DNA of 32,603 nt from Rhodobacteraceae bacterium HLUCCO07. Lineage in GTDB: Bacteria; Pseudomonadota; Alphaproteobacteria; Rhodobacterales; Rhodobacteraceae. The notes beneath the pieces are model-generated. The model was given only the letters and a program-made list of their open reading frames with translations. It did no database searches and was not told the origin of the DNA. The stretch covers positions 1 through 32,603 of the forward strand of contig LJSU01000008.1 of the NCBI GenBank assembly GCA_001314705.1, read 5' to 3'. Below are positions 18,034 through 26,523 of the stretch, piece after piece; within the stretch, counting starts at the first letter, position 1, and every line of letters starts with the position of its first letter. The position numbers and the translations under genes were made by a program.

Positions 18034-18687
18034 TCAACTCGGGTCGGCGATGGTGCGCAGGTAGGGCAGCTTGAAATCGACATTGCCGAATTTCTGCTTG
18101 GCCTCCTCGTCCGAGAGGGTGAGGGCGACGATCACGTCCTGCCCCTTGACCCAGTTGGCGCCGGTGGCGATGGGGGTTTCATAGGTTGTCTGGAGTGCGT
18201 CGAGCGCGCGCAGCACCTCGGCGAAGTTGCGGCCGACCGACATCGGGTAGGTCATGATCAACTGCACCTTCTTGTTGGGCGCGATGATGAAGACCGAGCG
18301 CACCGAGGCGCTGTCGGCGGCGGTGCGCCCATCGGGCAGATAGGCCTCGGCCGGCAGCATGTCGAAAGCCTTGGATACTTCGAGCGAGGTGTCGGCGATG
18401 ATCGGAAAGCCCGCCTCGGCCCCGGCATATCCCGAGATGTCGGATTTCCATTGCACATGCTCTTCGGCGCCATCGACCGACAGACCGATGACCTTGGTGC
18501 CGCGTTTTTCCCATTCCTTGGCCAATTGCGCGACGGCGCCGAACTCGGTGGTGCAGACAGGGGTGAAATCCTTGGGGTGCGAGAACAGGATCGCCCAGCT
18601 GTCGCCGATCCAGTCGTGGAAGGTGATCGTGCCCTGATCGGTTTCAGCGGTGAAGTCGGGGACGGTGTCGTTGATGCGAAGGCCCAT
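18034..18687 (-). CDS. 1-Cys peroxiredoxin (Prdx6-type)
   Basis: A 217-residue thiol peroxidase. The peroxidatic Cys45 lies in DFTPVCTTE, and there is no other Cys in the protein, which defines the 1-Cys group. The long C-terminal part (NKKVQLIMTYPMSVGRNFAE and on) is the Prdx6-type extension. ATG 18687 gives the family start MGLRINDTVPDF; AAAGGAG lies upstream on the leftward strand. With no resolving Cys it needs an outside reductant. It would complement KatG against peroxides. Confidence 0.92.
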   Translation of the reverse strand: MGLRINDTVPDFTAETDQGTITFHDWIGDSWAILFSHPKDFTPVCTTEFGAVAQLAKEWEKRGTKVIGLSVDGAEEHVQWKSDISGYAGAEAGFPIIADTSLEVSKAFDMLPAEAYLPDGRTAADSASVRSVFIIAPNKKVQLIMTYPMSVGRNFAEVLRALDALQTTYETPIATGANWVKGQDVIVALTLSDEEAKQKFGNVDFKLPYLRTIADPS

Positions 18688-18852
18688 GCCGGGAGGCTCC
18701 TTTCGTTGTCGTGACTGTTGTTGCAATATCCAATTACCCTGTTCCGCAGCGTTTTGCAGCCCCTTGTCTTGCAGCCCGGCGGTCTGAGTGACAGAGTGCC
18801 GCAAACCGGATTCCCGGGCAGTTCTGCCCTCAGCACGAATGGGAGAGACCAG

Positions 18853-20298
18853 ATGATCGAGAAGCGTCAGTTTTATATCAACGGTGAGTGGGTGGACCCC
18901 AAAGAGGGCCGCGAGCATCACGTGATCGACCCTTCGACCGAAGAGCCTGCGGCGGTGATCTCGCTTGGCGGGCAAGCCGATACCGATGCGGCGGTGGCCG
19001 CGGCCAAGGCGGCCTTCCCGGGCTGGATGGCCACCCCCAAGGAAGAGCGTATCGCGCTTCTGGAAAGGCTGATCGAGATCTACAAGGCCCGCGCCGAGGA
19101 AATGGCCGAGACGATCACCATGGAGATGGGTGCGCCCATCGAGATGTCCAAGACCCAGCAATGGGGCGCGGGCTATGGCCACCTCAAGAATTTCGTGCGC
19201 GCGGCCAAGGGATTCGAGATGATCCGCCCGCTGGGCGATCATGCCCCCAATGACCGGATCATCTATGAGCCGGTGGGCGTTGCGGCGCTGATCACGCCGT
19301 GGAACTGGCCGATGAACCAGATCACGCTCAAGGTGGGCGCGGCGGCGGTTGCCGGTTGCACGATGATCCTCAAACCCAGCGAGGAAACGCCGCTCGATGC
19401 GATGCTCTTTGCCGAGATGATCGACGAGGCGGGTTTCCCCAAGGGTGTGTTCAACCTCGTGAACGGCGATGGTGCAGGCGTGGGCAGCCAGCTTTCGGCG
19501 CATCCGGGGATCGACATGGTGTCGTTCACCGGCTCGACCCGGGCCGGTATCCTGATTTCCAAGGCCGCGGCCGATACGCTCAAGAAAGTGCATCTCGAGC
19601 TGGGTGGCAAGGGCGCCAACGTTATCTTTGCCGATGCCGATGAAAAGGCGGTCAAGCGTGGCGTCATCCACATGATGAACAACTCGGGCCAGAGCTGTAA
19701 CGCGCCCAGCCGGATGCTGGTCCAGCGCGAGAAATACGACCAGGTCGTGGAAGAGGCGGCCAGCGTGGCCAACTCGATCAAGGTCGGCAACCCCCACGAG
19801 GAAGGCCGCCATATCGGCCCGGTGGTGAACGAGACCCAGTGGAACAAGATCCAGGACCTGATCCAGGTCGGGATCGACGAAGGCGCGCGCCTTGTCGCCG
19901 GGGGCACCGGTCGGCCCGAGGGCCTCAACAAGGGGTATTACGTGCGCCCCACCGTCTTTGCCGACGTCAACAACCAGATGCGGATCGCGCGGGAAGAGAT
20001 CTTTGGCCCGGTCCTGTCGATCATCCCGTTCGAGAACGAAGAAGAGGCGATCGAGATCGCCAATGACACGCCCTATGGCCTGACCAACTATGTCCAGACG
20101 CAGGACGGCGCGCGCCTCAACCGGATGGCGCGCAGCTTGCGCTCGGGCATGGTCGAGATGAATGGCCAGCCGCGCGGTGCCGGGGCGCCCTTCGGCGGGA
20201 TGAAGCAGTCGGGCAATGGCCGCGAAGGCGGTGTCTTTGGCATCGAGGATTTCCTTGAAGTGAAGGCGGTTTCGGGCTGGTCGAACGAGAACGACTGA
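18853..20298 (+). CDS. NAD(P)-dependent aldehyde dehydrogenase
   Basis: A 481-residue ALDH-superfamily enzyme that oxidises an aldehyde to its acid. Seen are PWNWPMNQ (Asn151), LKPSEETP (Lys174, cofactor), SFTGSTRAG (about 224-232), the general base Glu249 in HLELGGKGAN and the nucleophile Cys282 in NNSGQSCNAPSR. The length is normal. ATG 18853 gives a standard start (MIEKRQFYINGEWV) after GGGAGAG. It is divergent from the peroxiredoxin gene across 165 bases, where TTGCAGCCC occurs twice. The substrate cannot be predicted; neighbours do not form a clear pathway. Confidence 0.93.
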   Translation: MIEKRQFYINGEWVDPKEGREHHVIDPSTEEPAAVISLGGQADTDAAVAAAKAAFPGWMATPKEERIALLERLIEIYKARAEEMAETITMEMGAPIEMSKTQQWGAGYGHLKNFVRAAKGFEMIRPLGDHAPNDRIIYEPVGVAALITPWNWPMNQITLKVGAAAVAGCTMILKPSEETPLDAMLFAEMIDEAGFPKGVFNLVNGDGAGVGSQLSAHPGIDMVSFTGSTRAGILISKAAADTLKKVHLELGGKGANVIFADADEKAVKRGVIHMMNNSGQSCNAPSRMLVQREKYDQVVEEAASVANSIKVGNPHEEGRHIGPVVNETQWNKIQDLIQVGIDEGARLVAGGTGRPEGLNKGYYVRPTVFADVNNQMRIAREEIFGPVLSIIPFENEEEAIEIANDTPYGLTNYVQTQDGARLNRMARSLRSGMVEMNGQPRGAGAPFGGMKQSGNGREGGVFGIEDFLEVKAVSGWSNEND

Positions 20299-20322
20299 TC
20301 CAATCGGATGGACTGCGACATG

Positions 20323-20355
20323 ATCCGGGGCTATCACGGCCCCGGATTTTCTTTT
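20323..20355 (+). terminator. Intrinsic terminator after the aldehyde dehydrogenase
   Basis: ATCCGGGGC (20323-20331) pairs perfectly with GCCCCGGAT (20339-20347) over a 7-base loop and is followed by TTTCTTTT. This is the clearest intrinsic terminator in the window. It ends only 9 bases before the ATG of the next gene. Confidence 0.88.
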
Positions 20356-20364
20356 GGATGCACG

Positions 20365-21393
20365 ATGACCGAGACCACGATCACATTCGTTCCCGAGACG
20401 GTGCACAAACGTGACGTGTTCTCGGAAACCATATCGGGGCACCTGGCCGAGCGGCCGGAGTTGAAGGTGGTTCTGCGCAAGCTTGACGTGGTACCGTGGT
20501 GGGCGCGCCCGGTGGCGTGGGTGCTTGCCCGGCGCGAGATCGCGGGGCTGCGCGCGGTGGACGGGATCGAGGGGGTGCCCACGCTCTTGCGGGTGGATCG
20601 CGAGGGGTTGCTGCGCAGCTGGTCGCAAGGGACGCCCCTGCAACTGGCCAAGCCGGATCAAGTGGAATGGTATCGCGATGCCAAGCGGCTCTTGCGCGAG
20701 ATGCGGCGGCGGGGAGTCACGCATAACGACATCGCCAAGCCGCAGAACTGGTTGATGACGCCCGGGGGCCGGGCGGCGGTGATCGACTTTCAACTTGCCT
20801 CGGTTCATCGGCGGAAGGGCAAGATTTTCAAGGTAATGGCGCGGGAGGACCTGCGCCACCTGCTGAAACAGAAGCGCCGCTATGCGCCGCATCTTCTGAC
20901 CGCGTCGGAGCGGCGGATGCTCGAGCGCAAGGCCTGGCCGACGCGGCTGTGGATGGCGACGGGCAAGCGGGCCTACAATTTCGTGACCCGGCGGCTGATG
21001 AACTGGTCGGACGGAGAGGGTACGGAGGACCGGATCGAACGCGACGGCGCGGCGGTGCGCGCGGCGCTGATGGCGGGGGGCGGAGTGCGCGAGGCGGCGC
21101 TCTTTACCTATGCGCTGCCGGCGCGGGGGGTGGGGCTTTATGCCTTTGCCGAAACCGATCTGGATCATGCGGGTTTGCGCGCGCGGGTGAGCGAGGCGCA
21201 GGCGGACCTGGTTCAGCCTGTGGCCCGGTTGCCGCGCCGGGCCGATGGTCGGCTGCGCGAGGATGCGTTGCAGCTGGTGGCCACGAACCGCCTGGACGAG
21301 TTGGAGGCGATGATGGCGGCGGAACCCGACCTGGCAGAGGTCCTCAAGCCGATCATCGCGGGGCGGCAGAACCTCACCGACCGGGAATTTTAG
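20365..21393 (+). CDS. RIO-like kinase fused to an acyl-CoA-synthetase-type C-terminal domain (putative)
   Basis: A 342-residue protein. Residues about 30-200 look like a small RIO/LPS-kinase-type phosphotransferase: the catalytic HNDIAKPQNWL (120-130, Asp122, Asn128) and metal-binding VIDFQLA (139-145, Asp141). A glycine-rich loop is not obvious. Residues about 222-308 (EDRIERDG, VREAALFTYALPARGVGLYAF, LRARVSEAQ, LPRRADGRLREDAL) resemble the C-terminal domain of ANL adenylate-forming enzymes, with Arg in place of the catalytic Lys and no adenylation domain in front. ATG 20365 is the first plausible start but has a weak ribosome-binding site. Targets are unknown; the kinase call is fair, the second domain is my reading of the pattern. 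Confidence 0.6.
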   Translation: MTETTITFVPETVHKRDVFSETISGHLAERPELKVVLRKLDVVPWWARPVAWVLARREIAGLRAVDGIEGVPTLLRVDREGLLRSWSQGTPLQLAKPDQVEWYRDAKRLLREMRRRGVTHNDIAKPQNWLMTPGGRAAVIDFQLASVHRRKGKIFKVMAREDLRHLLKQKRRYAPHLLTASERRMLERKAWPTRLWMATGKRAYNFVTRRLMNWSDGEGTEDRIERDGAAVRAALMAGGGVREAALFTYALPARGVGLYAFAETDLDHAGLRARVSEAQADLVQPVARLPRRADGRLREDALQLVATNRLDELEAMMAAEPDLAEVLKPIIAGRQNLTDREF

Positions 21394-21464
21394 CCGATTG
21401 CGGGGCTTTTCTTCGCCGGATCCTGTCATATATTGTCTTTTGAATGTGAAATCAGGAGGCTGAC

Positions 21465-21899
21465 ATGGGCCAATCCAAGAAACTGACCTGTCTGGAGTGC
21501 GGGCAGGTGAACCGGGTGCCGGCGGAACGGCTGGGCACAGGGGCGAAATGTGGCACATGCGGGGCGCGGCTGATCCCGGGCAAGGTGGCCGAGATCGATC
21601 TGGCCACGCTGGAAAAGGCCACGCGGAATGACGATCTGCCGCTGGTGGTGGATTTCTGGGCGCCGTGGTGTGGCCCCTGCCGGATGATGGCGCCGGAATT
21701 TTCCAAGGCGGCGCAAGAGCTTGATGGTCAAGCGCGCCTGGTCAAGCTCAACACCGAGGCGCACCCCAAGGCGGGGGCGACCTACGGCATACGCGGTATT
21801 CCGACCATGGCCGGTTTTGTCGGTGGACGGGAAAAGGCGCGGCAGTCCGGCGCGATGCCGGCGGCGCAGATCGTGAACTGGGTGAAAAGCGCGTTCTGA
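21465..21899 (+). CDS. trxC: Thioredoxin 2
   Basis: A 144-residue thioredoxin with an N-terminal zinc ribbon (Cys9, Cys12, Cys29, Cys32) and the redox site WCGPC (68-72), then the cis-Pro segment GIRGIPTMAGF. This layout is that of TrxC, a zinc-bearing thioredoxin induced by oxidative stress in E. coli. AGGAGG at 21454-21459 precedes ATG 21465 at 5 bases. TATATT at 21429-21434 may be its -10 box, so it may be transcribed apart from the kinase gene. Confidence 0.93.
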   Translation: MGQSKKLTCLECGQVNRVPAERLGTGAKCGTCGARLIPGKVAEIDLATLEKATRNDDLPLVVDFWAPWCGPCRMMAPEFSKAAQELDGQARLVKLNTEAHPKAGATYGIRGIPTMAGFVGGREKARQSGAMPAAQIVNWVKSAF

Positions 21900-21908
21900 C
21901 CGCGGCGT

Positions 21909-22157
21909 TCAGCGTGTGCTCTGTGAGCGTGCGATGACACCGGGCATGGTGTCGGGAACATTGATGCTGCGGACGATCAGCGTGTGTACATAGGCACCAG
22001 CCATGACCAGCGCTGCCGGGGTAATGCAGGCGACAAGATAGATCATCAGGGCCTGAAACCAGGTCACGTCGGCGAAGACGAGTGCCGCAATCGAAGCGAC
22101 AATGCCAAGGACACCGGAGAGGATGATCACCACAATTGCCATATGCCAACCTTTCAT
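21909..22157 (-). CDS. Small membrane protein, two transmembrane segments
   Basis: An 82-residue protein with two hydrophobic stretches (about 7-28 and 34-57), probably a hairpin in the inner membrane, and a polar tail of about 20 residues. I do not recognise the family. ATG 22157 or ATG 22142 (giving MAIVVIILSG) could be the start; the AAAGG within the first codons favours the latter. It is convergent with trxC. Confidence 0.6.
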   Translation of the reverse strand: MKGWHMAIVVIILSGVLGIVASIAALVFADVTWFQALMIYLVACITPAALVMAGAYVHTLIVRSINVPDTMPGVIARSQSTR

Positions 22158-22376
22158 TGACCGCCTTCGAGCCCCCTTTCACAATCTCGATCGTAAATAC
22201 GCCGTAAATGTGGCGCGATCGGGGTTGAGTTGTGACGGGAACCAAGCCTGCGCGTTTCAACTTAAGGTTTATACCACGGCAGTTTACAAAAGGTAACCCG
22301 CAGCGTCGGTGCCTGGGCGGCGATCCACCGGCGGGCCGGAGCGGCTGAGTCGACGGGGCTTCGGGTATGAGCCGGG

Positions 22377-22763
22377 TCAGACCGCCGCGACGACCTTGTC
22401 GAGCATCTCGCGGACCCGGGTGACGACCTTCTTGAGATCCTCATTGTCGATGGCGGCCATCGACGCGATCGGATCGACGGCCGAGATCTCGACCCCGGCA
22501 TCCGTGCTGCGCAGGATCACGTTGCAAGGCAGCATCGTGCCAAGCTTGGGTTCATGGCCAATCGCCTCCCATGCGAGAGCCGGATTGCAGGCGCCGAGGA
22601 TCCGGTAATCGGTCATGTCCTTGTCGAGTTTTTTCTTCATCGTGGCCTTGACGTCGATCTCGGTCAGCACGCCGAAACCAGCATCCATCAGGGCCTTGCG
22701 GGTGCGGGCGTCGACCTCTTCGAACCCGGCGTCGGTGATCGTGCGATCCATCGTGTAGGACAT
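22377..22763 (-). CDS. DUF302 family protein
   Basis: A 128-residue protein matching the DUF302 pattern: KALMDAGFGVLTEIDVKATM in the first half and the hallmark LGACNPALAWEAIGHEP with MLPCNVILR in the second. The two Cys of these motifs are conserved in the family as I recall it. No signal peptide is seen. The biochemical role is unknown. It lies 17 bases after an L,D-transpeptidase gene read the same way. Confidence 0.85.
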   Translation of the reverse strand: MSYTMDRTITDAGFEEVDARTRKALMDAGFGVLTEIDVKATMKKKLDKDMTDYRILGACNPALAWEAIGHEPKLGTMLPCNVILRSTDAGVEISAVDPIASMAAIDNEDLKKVVTRVREMLDKVVAAV

Positions 22764-22780
22764 GGAAAACTCCTTTGAAA

Positions 22781-23341
22781 TCAGAGGACAGTGACCTTCG
22801 TGCCGATTGGAACACGGTCATAGAGGTCGATTGCATGTTCGTTTATCATGCGGATGCAGCCATTTGATACGGACTGTCCGATCGAGCCGGGTTCGGTGGT
22901 GCCGTGGATGCGGTAATAGGTGTCACGCCCGTTCTGGAAGAGATAGAGCGCTCGGGCGCCGAGCGGGTTGTCGGGGCCGCCGGGCTGGACGTAGTCGTTA
23001 TCCTTGAACTCGGCATAGGTCTCGGGCTCGCGCTCGATCATTTCGTCGGTGGGGCGCCATGTGGGCCATTTCTTCTTCACGTCGATCGTGGCGGTGCCGG
23101 TGAATTCCAGCCCGGCCTTGCCGACACCGACACCGTAGCGCAACGCGCTGCGCGGCTCGATGATGTAGTAGAGGAAATGCGCCTTGGGCAGAACCAGGAG
23201 TTGCCCGGGGGTATAAGATGCTGAAATCTTTACGGTTTGTGGAGCAAACACCGGGTCGAGCTGGAACGCGGCGCGGGCGACATGAGGCGCGGCAAGGGTG
23301 CTGGCGGCGACGGCGGTGAGGAATGTGCGGCGGTTGATCAT
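22781..23341 (-). CDS. L,D-transpeptidase (YkuD domain)
   Basis: A 186-residue exported enzyme that cross-links peptidoglycan or anchors proteins to it. The N-terminus MINRRTFLTAVAAS is a Tat-like signal peptide with a twin Arg. The YkuD catalytic motif is complete: His146 in YRIHGTTEPGSIG and Cys162 in SVSNGCIRM. ATG 23341 is chosen because it starts the signal directly; ATG 23353 would add four residues. Small single-domain members of this kind are common in Rhodobacterales. Confidence 0.92.
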   Translation of the reverse strand: MINRRTFLTAVAASTLAAPHVARAAFQLDPVFAPQTVKISASYTPGQLLVLPKAHFLYYIIEPRSALRYGVGVGKAGLEFTGTATIDVKKKWPTWRPTDEMIEREPETYAEFKDNDYVQPGGPDNPLGARALYLFQNGRDTYYRIHGTTEPGSIGQSVSNGCIRMINEHAIDLYDRVPIGTKVTVL

Positions 23342-23585
23342 GGTCGGTCCCAAGTGCTTCTGTATGACTGGAATCTTGTCATGCGGGGCGGAAATATCAA
23401 TATATGCCTATCCGATCGCACGAAATCGTTAAAGCCCCGTGGGCAGGGCCGAACCGGGGGGTGATTTCCGTGCACCATCCGGCTGCCGGTCGGCTGTCGG
23501 GGGGCGACGGACCATCCCGGGGTCGCAAGGGTTAACGCGGCGTGCGGTGTGCGGCGGGCGCGGACGGCGAAATCCGGCGTCGAAT
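23342..23585. other. Gap upstream of the L,D-transpeptidase gene
   Basis: About 240 bases with no supported gene; short open frames in it do not look like proteins. The AT-richer part at 23385-23440 is the likely promoter zone for the leftward transpeptidase gene. Confidence 0.35.
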
Positions 23586-23589
23586 GCAA

Positions 23590-23615
23590 AACGCGGCCCA
23601 CGATGGGGCCGCGTT
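23590..23615 (-). terminator. Intrinsic terminator of the cold-shock gene
   Basis: AACGCGGCCC (23590-23599) pairs perfectly with GGGCCGCGTT (23606-23615) over a 6-base loop. Read leftward it is followed by TTTTGC-type sequence, giving a short U-run, 34 bases after the cold-shock gene stop. Confidence 0.7.
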
Positions 23616-23649
23616 CGTTCACGTCATCCCGAGTGATCGGGAAGAGGCG

Positions 23650-23856
23650 TCAGGCCAGCGCGATGTTCATGGCCGACTCGCGGCCGTCGCGGCCGGATTC
23701 GACGTCGAACGTCACTTTCTGATCGTCGGCGAGGCTGGTGAGGCCCGAACGCTCCAGCGCGCTGATGTGAATGAACACATCCTTGCCGCCGGTTTCCGGT
23801 GCGATGAAGCCGAAGCCTTTAGTTGCGTTGAACCATTTTACGGTGCCATTGGCCAT
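23650..23856 (-). CDS. Cold-shock protein (CspA family)
   Basis: A 68-residue single cold-shock domain, an RNA chaperone. The RNA-binding motifs KGFGFI (RNP1) and VFIHIS (RNP2) are present. The start [17 protein letters not shown] at 23856 is standard. About 195 bases lie between it and the next gene upstream, long enough for a structured 5' leader; GTTGCC/GGCAAC (23879-23901) is one small hairpin there. Confidence 0.95.
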   Translation of the reverse strand: MANGTVKWFNATKGFGFIAPETGGKDVFIHISALERSGLTSLADDQKVTFDVESGRDGRESAMNIALA

Positions 23857-24052
23857 ATCCGTAGTCTCCAAGAATGATGTTGCCCACGGTATTGCGGCAA
23901 CCCGGCGTCGTCGGTCTGGATCGAGTGACTGAACGCCGTTTGAAGGGAGACAGTGGGTCGAAAAAGAATAACATCTGCGACGAGACGTATGACGCATGGC
24001 AGCGAACATTGCAAGCGAAATCGTCGGGCCCGCGCAGAACCGTCCGGGCGCA

Positions 24053-24289
24053 TCAGCGCCGGACGTAGGTTTGCCACAGCCAGATCAGCAGGAGCGCACC
24101 GAGCACCGCACCGATGAAGCCGGCGGCGAAGCTCATCACGCTCAGCAGGACGCGCAGGATCAGCCCGCCGATCAGCGCCCCACCGATGCCGATGGCCACT
24201 GTGGTGATGATGTCGGTATCCAGGTTCATGATCCGGGTGGCGAGGAACCCCGCCGCCGCGCCGATGATGATGAGCCAGACGATGGCCAT
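24053..24289 (-). CDS. GlsB/YeaQ/YmgE-family small membrane protein
   Basis: A 78-residue, glycine-rich protein with three hydrophobic segments, starting [20 protein letters not shown] and containing the [13 protein letters not shown] segment typical of the transglycosylase-associated (GlsB/YeaQ) family. The members are stress-related inner-membrane proteins of unclear activity. It lies 11 bases after a second protein of similar type, forming a likely operon. Confidence 0.85.
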   Translation of the reverse strand: MAIVWLIIIGAAAGFLATRIMNLDTDIITTVAIGIGGALIGGLILRVLLSVMSFAAGFIGAVLGALLLIWLWQTYVRR

Positions 24290-24300
24290 GGGGCCCCCTT

Positions 24301-24540
24301 TCAGCGTTTTCGGAAATGGGTGGGGATGATGATGAGCGCACCGATGGACGAGACGATGGCGTTCAGGCCCGGCGAGCCGAAGCCGATGCCGAACATCAGC
24401 CGGACGAAATAAAAGAGGAACGCGCCGCCGACGCAGATGATGATCGAGGGGATGACGCCGTTATGGGTGAAGCCCGATTTCTCGGAGGCGTAGCCGATGA
24501 TGCCTGCGATGACGACGGTGCCCATGATGGTGGGAAACAT
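24301..24540 (-). CDS. Small membrane protein, GlsB/YeaQ-like
   Basis: A 79-residue protein with three hydrophobic stretches (about 4-18, 29-51, 56-73) and the sequence NGVIPSIIICVGGAFLFYFV. It resembles the same small stress-membrane group as its downstream neighbour. ATG 24540 is the likely start, 10 bases after fmt, so it is probably cotranscribed with fmt. The frame continues upstream but overlaps fmt coding sequence. Confidence 0.75.
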   Translation of the reverse strand: MFPTIMGTVVIAGIIGYASEKSGFTHNGVIPSIIICVGGAFLFYFVRLMFGIGFGSPGLNAIVSSIGALIIIPTHFRKR

Positions 24541-24550
24541 GCGTTGGTCC

Positions 24551-25459
24551 TTATTCGAGCCGCGCGCCGGGTTCGAGGCGGATGCCGCGCTGGAACGTGT
24601 CGGCATCCTGCGCCTTGTGGCCGGGCCTTTGCAAGCGCGTGATCTGCACCGCCCCCGTGCCGCAGGCCACTGTGAGGGCCGTGTCGAGCAGGGTGCCGTG
24701 TGGCCCCTCGCCCTGCCCCATATGCGAGCCCAGCAGCTTGAGCCGTTCGCCCTGCAACATGCACCATGCGCCGGGAAAGGGAGAAAGGCCGCGTATCTGG
24801 CGGTCGATTTCGGGGGCGGGGCGGGTCCAGTCGATGCGGGCCTCGGACTTGTCGATCTTCGCGGCATAGGTGACGCCGGTTTCGGGCTGCGGCTCGGGGG
24901 TGAGCCGGTCGAGGCGGGTGAGCGCATCGGTGATCATGTGCGCGCCCATCGCTGCGAGGCGGTCATGCAGATCGGCGGTGGTGTCCTCGGGGCCGATGGG
25001 AGTGGCCTGGCGCAAGAGCACCGGACCGGTGTCGAGCCCTTCCTCCATCTGCATGATGCAGATGCCGGTTTCGGAATCGCCGGCCATGATCGCGCGATGA
25101 ATGGGGGCCGCCCCGCGCCAGCGTGGCAAAAGCGAGGCGTGGATGTTGAGGCAGCCGTGTTTCGGTGCATCAAGCACCGGTTTGGGCAGGATCAGCCCGT
25201 AGGCCACGACCACGGCGATATCGGCACCGAGACCGGCGAAGGCGGCCTGTTCCTCGGCGGATCTGAGCGAGGCCGGGTGCCGGACGGTCAGGCCGAGTTC
25301 CATCGCGCGGGCATGGACCGGGGTGGGGCGATCCTTCTTGCCGCGCCCGGCGGGGCGGGGCGGCTGGCAATAGACCGCGACGATGTCATGGCCCGCGGCC
25401 GCCAGCGCGTCGAGCGCGGGGACCGAGAATTCGGGGCTGCCCATGAAGATGATGCGCAT
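24551..25459 (-). CDS. fmt: Methionyl-tRNA formyltransferase
   Basis: Fmt formylates initiator Met-tRNA for bacterial translation start. The 302-residue protein begins [19 protein letters not shown]. The formyltransferase site is complete: Asn105, His107 in [18 protein letters not shown] and Asp143 in EEGLDTGP. The C-terminal OB-like domain follows from about 200. It lies 75 bases downstream of three peptide-deformylase genes, which remove the formyl group later, a classical pairing. Confidence 0.97.
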   Translation of the reverse strand: MRIIFMGSPEFSVPALDALAAAGHDIVAVYCQPPRPAGRGKKDRPTPVHARAMELGLTVRHPASLRSAEEQAAFAGLGADIAVVVAYGLILPKPVLDAPKHGCLNIHASLLPRWRGAAPIHRAIMAGDSETGICIMQMEEGLDTGPVLLRQATPIGPEDTTADLHDRLAAMGAHMITDALTRLDRLTPEPQPETGVTYAAKIDKSEARIDWTRPAPEIDRQIRGLSPFPGAWCMLQGERLKLLGSHMGQGEGPHGTLLDTALTVACGTGAVQITRLQRPGHKAQDADTFQRGIRLEPGARLE

Positions 25460-25534
25460 CGTGGAAATCCTTCGCGGGGGTGCCGGGCGGTGAGAATTCG
25501 ACAGGGTGCGACACGCTATAGCCCGCTCGCCCGG

Positions 25535-26029
25535 TCATTTCAATTTGCGCGCCCGCTTGATGAGCCGGTCGCGTTTGAGCCGGGAGAGGCGGTCGAAATA
25601 CATCTTTCCGTCGAGGTGGTCGATCTGGTGCTGCACCGAGGTGGACCAGAGGCCGACGAGGTCGCGGGTCTCGATCTCGCCCGCGTCGTTCAGGAAGCGC
25701 ACGGTCACGCCGCGCGGCCGTTCGAGCCGGGCCGAGACGCCGGGCAGGTTGGGGCTGGCCTCTTCGTGGTCGCGCAGGATGGCGGAGGCGTCGATGATCT
25801 CGGGGTTGGCCATGCGGATCGCCTGGCCGCGCGCATCGCTGGCATCGACCACGGCGAGGCGCAGCATCACGCCGATCTGGGGCGCGGCGAGGCCGACGCC
25901 CGGCATGGCCTCCATCGTGTCGATCATGTCGGTCCAGATGGCGTGGATGTCGTCGGTGATCCCGGCCACGGGGTCGGCCGGGGTGCGCAGGCGGCGGTCG
26001 GGCCAGGGGATGCAGCGGCGGACGCTCAT
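25535..26029 (-). CDS. Peptide deformylase-like protein 3, probably inactive
   Basis: A 164-residue PDF-fold protein. Motif 1 GVGLAAPQIG (44-53) is intact, but motif 2 reads EEASPN instead of EGCLS, so the metal-binding Cys is Ser92, and motif 3 is HQIDH instead of HExDH, so the catalytic Glu is Gln135. The two His ligands (134, 138) remain. Loss of Cys and Glu should abolish deformylase activity. It starts within an ATGA overlap with the stop of the second copy. It may be a structural, regulatory or moonlighting paralogue; pseudogenisation is unlikely since the frame is intact. Confidence 0.88.
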   Translation of the reverse strand: MSVRRCIPWPDRRLRTPADPVAGITDDIHAIWTDMIDTMEAMPGVGLAAPQIGVMLRLAVVDASDARGQAIRMANPEIIDASAILRDHEEASPNLPGVSARLERPRGVTVRFLNDAGEIETRDLVGLWSTSVQHQIDHLDGKMYFDRLSRLKRDRLIKRARKLK

Positions 26030-26523
26030 GCGTGGTCAGCAAGCCAGGGTTTTTCCAGCGTTTCGCGCAGCTCGGGCGCGATCCGGTCGAAATGAAGCAT
26101 CCCGTTGAGGTGGTCGAATTCGTGCTGGATCACGCGGGCCTCGGCCCCGTCGAAATCGCCCATGTGGATGTCGCCGGTTTCGTCCGTCCATTGCATTGTC
26201 ACGGCCTTGTGGCGCTCGACCGGCACGGCAAGACCGGGAACCGAGAGGCACATCTCCTCCATCATCACGGGGACGCGTTCGCGGGCCATGACCACCGGGT
26301 CGATCATCACCATGGGCGTGCCTTCGCCGTCCTTCCATGTCGCGTCGAAGACGAAGAGCCGTTTCATCACGCCGACCTGTGGCGCGGCGAGACCGCGGCC
26401 CTTTGCGGCATACATGGTGTCGAACATGTCGGCGATGAGCCGGCGCATGTCCTCCTGGCCAACATGGGCGCAGCGTTGCGACAGGCGCGGGTCGGGCCAT
26501 TCGAGGATCGGCAGGACGCTCAC
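26026..26523 (-). CDS. def: Peptide deformylase paralogue 2
   Basis: A 165-residue PDF. Motif 1 is GRGLAAPQVG, motif 2 EEMCLS (Gly to Met before Cys92) and motif 3 QHEFDH (His134, Glu135, His138), so the metal ligands and Glu are kept. The start is GTG 26523, which overlaps the TGA of the first copy as GTGA; the longer frame to 26700 lies inside that gene and is a shadow. Activity is plausible, though the odd Met in motif 2 may shift substrate range. Confidence 0.88.
   Translation of the reverse strand: MSVLPILEWPDPRLSQRCAHVGQEDMRRLIADMFDTMYAAKGRGLAAPQVGVMKRLFVFDATWKDGEGTPMVMIDPVVMARERVPVMMEEMCLSVPGLAVPVERHKAVTMQWTDETGDIHMGDFDGAEARVIQHEFDHLNGMLHFDRIAPELRETLEKPWLADHA

Noticed and set aside
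18688-21558. Very long upstream extension of the minus-strand peroxiredoxin frame
   Set aside because: The extension is antisense to the aldehyde dehydrogenase and kinase genes; family length sets the peroxiredoxin start at 18687.
24497-26095. 532-codon plus-strand frame opposite fmt and the third deformylase
   Set aside because: Antisense shadow of genes with complete active-site motifs.
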